A stretch of DNA of 6,586 bases from CABHOJ01 sp965649545 (lineage in GTDB: Bacteria > Pseudomonadota > Gammaproteobacteria > Burkholderiales > Methylophilaceae): NCBI GenBank assembly GCA_965649545.1, contig CBFGLF010000098.1, forward strand, positions 1 through 6,586. The letters run 5' to 3'. The notes beneath the pieces were generated by a model, which had not been told where the DNA came from, did no database searches, and was given only the letters and a program-made list of their open reading frames with translations. Below are positions 6,084 to 6,586 of this stretch, piece after piece; the first letter of the stretch is position 1; each line of letters begins with the position of its first letter. Both the position numbers and the translations under genes were made by a program.

Positions 6084-6586
6084 GTGTCTTCCCCTTCATC
6101 GCAGCCTGACAACTTGTCAGGCTGGCTAGCGTATATCGAGGCCCAGCATCCGAAATCGATCGCCATGGGCCTCGATCGCGTCGGGGAAGTTTGGTGCAGG
6201 CTGCGCGTCGACATTCCTTTCCCCCTGATCACGGTCGGCGGTACCAACGGCAAGGGCTCTACCTGTGCCATGCTGGAATCGATCTACCTTGCGGCTGGTT
6301 ATCATGTCGGCTGCTACACCTCCCCACACATCCTGCGATATAACGAACGTGTCCATATCGATGGTGTAGAGGCCAGCGATGCCATGCTTTGCGAAGCCTT
6401 CCTGGCGGTCGAACAGGCACGTCAGGATATCAGTCTCACCTATTTCGAATTCGGTACCCTAGCGGCCGTCTGGTTGTTCGCTAGATCCGACATGGACCTC
6501 GCGATTCTGGAGGTCGGGTTGGGCGGTCGGCTGGATGCGGTCAACATCTTCGAACCGGCTTGCACGATCGTGACCAGTATCGATCT
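6084..6586 (+). CDS. folC: Folylpolyglutamate/dihydrofolate synthase FolC, N-terminal part (3' end outside the window)
   Basis: From GTG 6084 the frame is open for 167 codons to the window end; full-length FolC is usually about 420-440 residues. The enzyme adds glutamate to dihydropteroate and to reduced folates, using ATP, in the cytoplasm. Visible motifs are LSGWLAYIEAQHPKSIAMGL (11-30), typical of the N-terminus, the P-loop VGGTNGKGST (51-60), YTSPHILRYNERVHIDG (78-94) with the folate-loop TSPH motif, YFEFGTLAA (120-128) and ILEVGLGGRLDAVN (141-154). The GTG start lies 2 bases after the accD stop and gives an N-terminus of family-like length. A TTG at 6114 is a shorter alternative that would begin inside a palindrome. 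No clear ribosome binding site is seen, so coupling to accD is likely. Two perfect inverted repeats lie in the first ~93 bases. Confidence 0.95.
   Translation, partial: MSSPSSQPDNLSGWLAYIEAQHPKSIAMGLDRVGEVWCRLRVDIPFPLITVGGTNGKGSTCAMLESIYLAAGYHVGCYTSPHILRYNERVHIDGVEASDAMLCEAFLAVEQARQDISLTYFEFGTLAAVWLFARSDMDLAILEVGLGGRLDAVNIFEPACTIVTSID
6102..6124. repeat. Perfect 11-bp inverted repeat at the folC 5' end
   Basis: CAGCCTGACAA (6102-6112) and TTGTCAGGCTG (6114-6124) are exact reverse complements separated by a single C. As RNA, a 9-10-bp stem with a 3-5-base loop is possible. It has no T-tract after it, so it is not a standard intrinsic terminator. It covers folC codons 7-14, upstream of the first strongly conserved FolC residues. 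Confidence 0.9.
6135..6176. repeat. Second 11-bp inverted repeat in the folC 5' region
   Basis: ATCGAGGCCCA (6135-6145) and TGGGCCTCGAT (6166-6176) are exact reverse complements with a 20-base spacer. As RNA this would be a second stem-loop starting 10 bases after the 6102-6124 repeat. The arms encode conserved-type FolC residues (IEAQ and MGLD), so codon constraints may explain part of it. Confidence 0.85.

Overview
The window is ordinary chromosomal DNA that is almost fully coding, with every gene on the + strand. By eye its GC content is in the upper 50s percent. The gene order is fimV (3' part), an ECF-transporter T-like membrane protein, truA, trpF, trpB, trpA, accD and folC (5' part). 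A fimV-truA-trpF-(trpBA)-accD-folC neighbourhood is typical of beta- and some gammaproteobacteria. The protein sequences and GC content suggest a betaproteobacterium, possibly Methylophilaceae (Methylobacillus/Methylovorus-like). That placement is from memory of family gene orders and was not tested by a search.

Layout. Bases 1-1056 are the acidic, repetitive C-terminal part of FimV, ending in the conserved FimV C-terminal module. A strong intrinsic terminator follows at 1076-1102. Just after its T-tract starts a small polytopic membrane protein of the CbiQ/EcfT type (1107-1727), joined to truA (1724-2506) by an ATGA overlap. A 58-base gap, which may hold a promoter, precedes trpF (2565-3188). 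trpB overlaps the end of trpF by 14 bases. trpA and accD each follow after 18 bases, and folC starts with GTG 2 bases after accD and runs off the window.

How the genes work together. TrpF makes CdRP from phosphoribosylanthranilate. After the indole-glycerol-phosphate synthase step, which is encoded elsewhere, the TrpA-TrpB tetramer makes tryptophan. AccD is the carboxyltransferase beta subunit that makes malonyl-CoA with AccA, and FolC makes (poly)glutamylated folates. TruA modifies tRNA anticodon arms. The tight spacing suggests that trpF-trpB-trpA-accD-folC are co-transcribed, while fimV is terminated separately.

There is no mobile element, CRISPR array, RNA gene or obvious new system here. 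The points worth a second look are small: a terminator lying inside a reading frame that is open from the fimV stop into the T-like gene; that solitary T-like protein itself; two perfect 11-bp inverted repeats close together at the 5' end of folC; an 18-bp perfect palindrome inside trpF; and a possible promoter before trpF.
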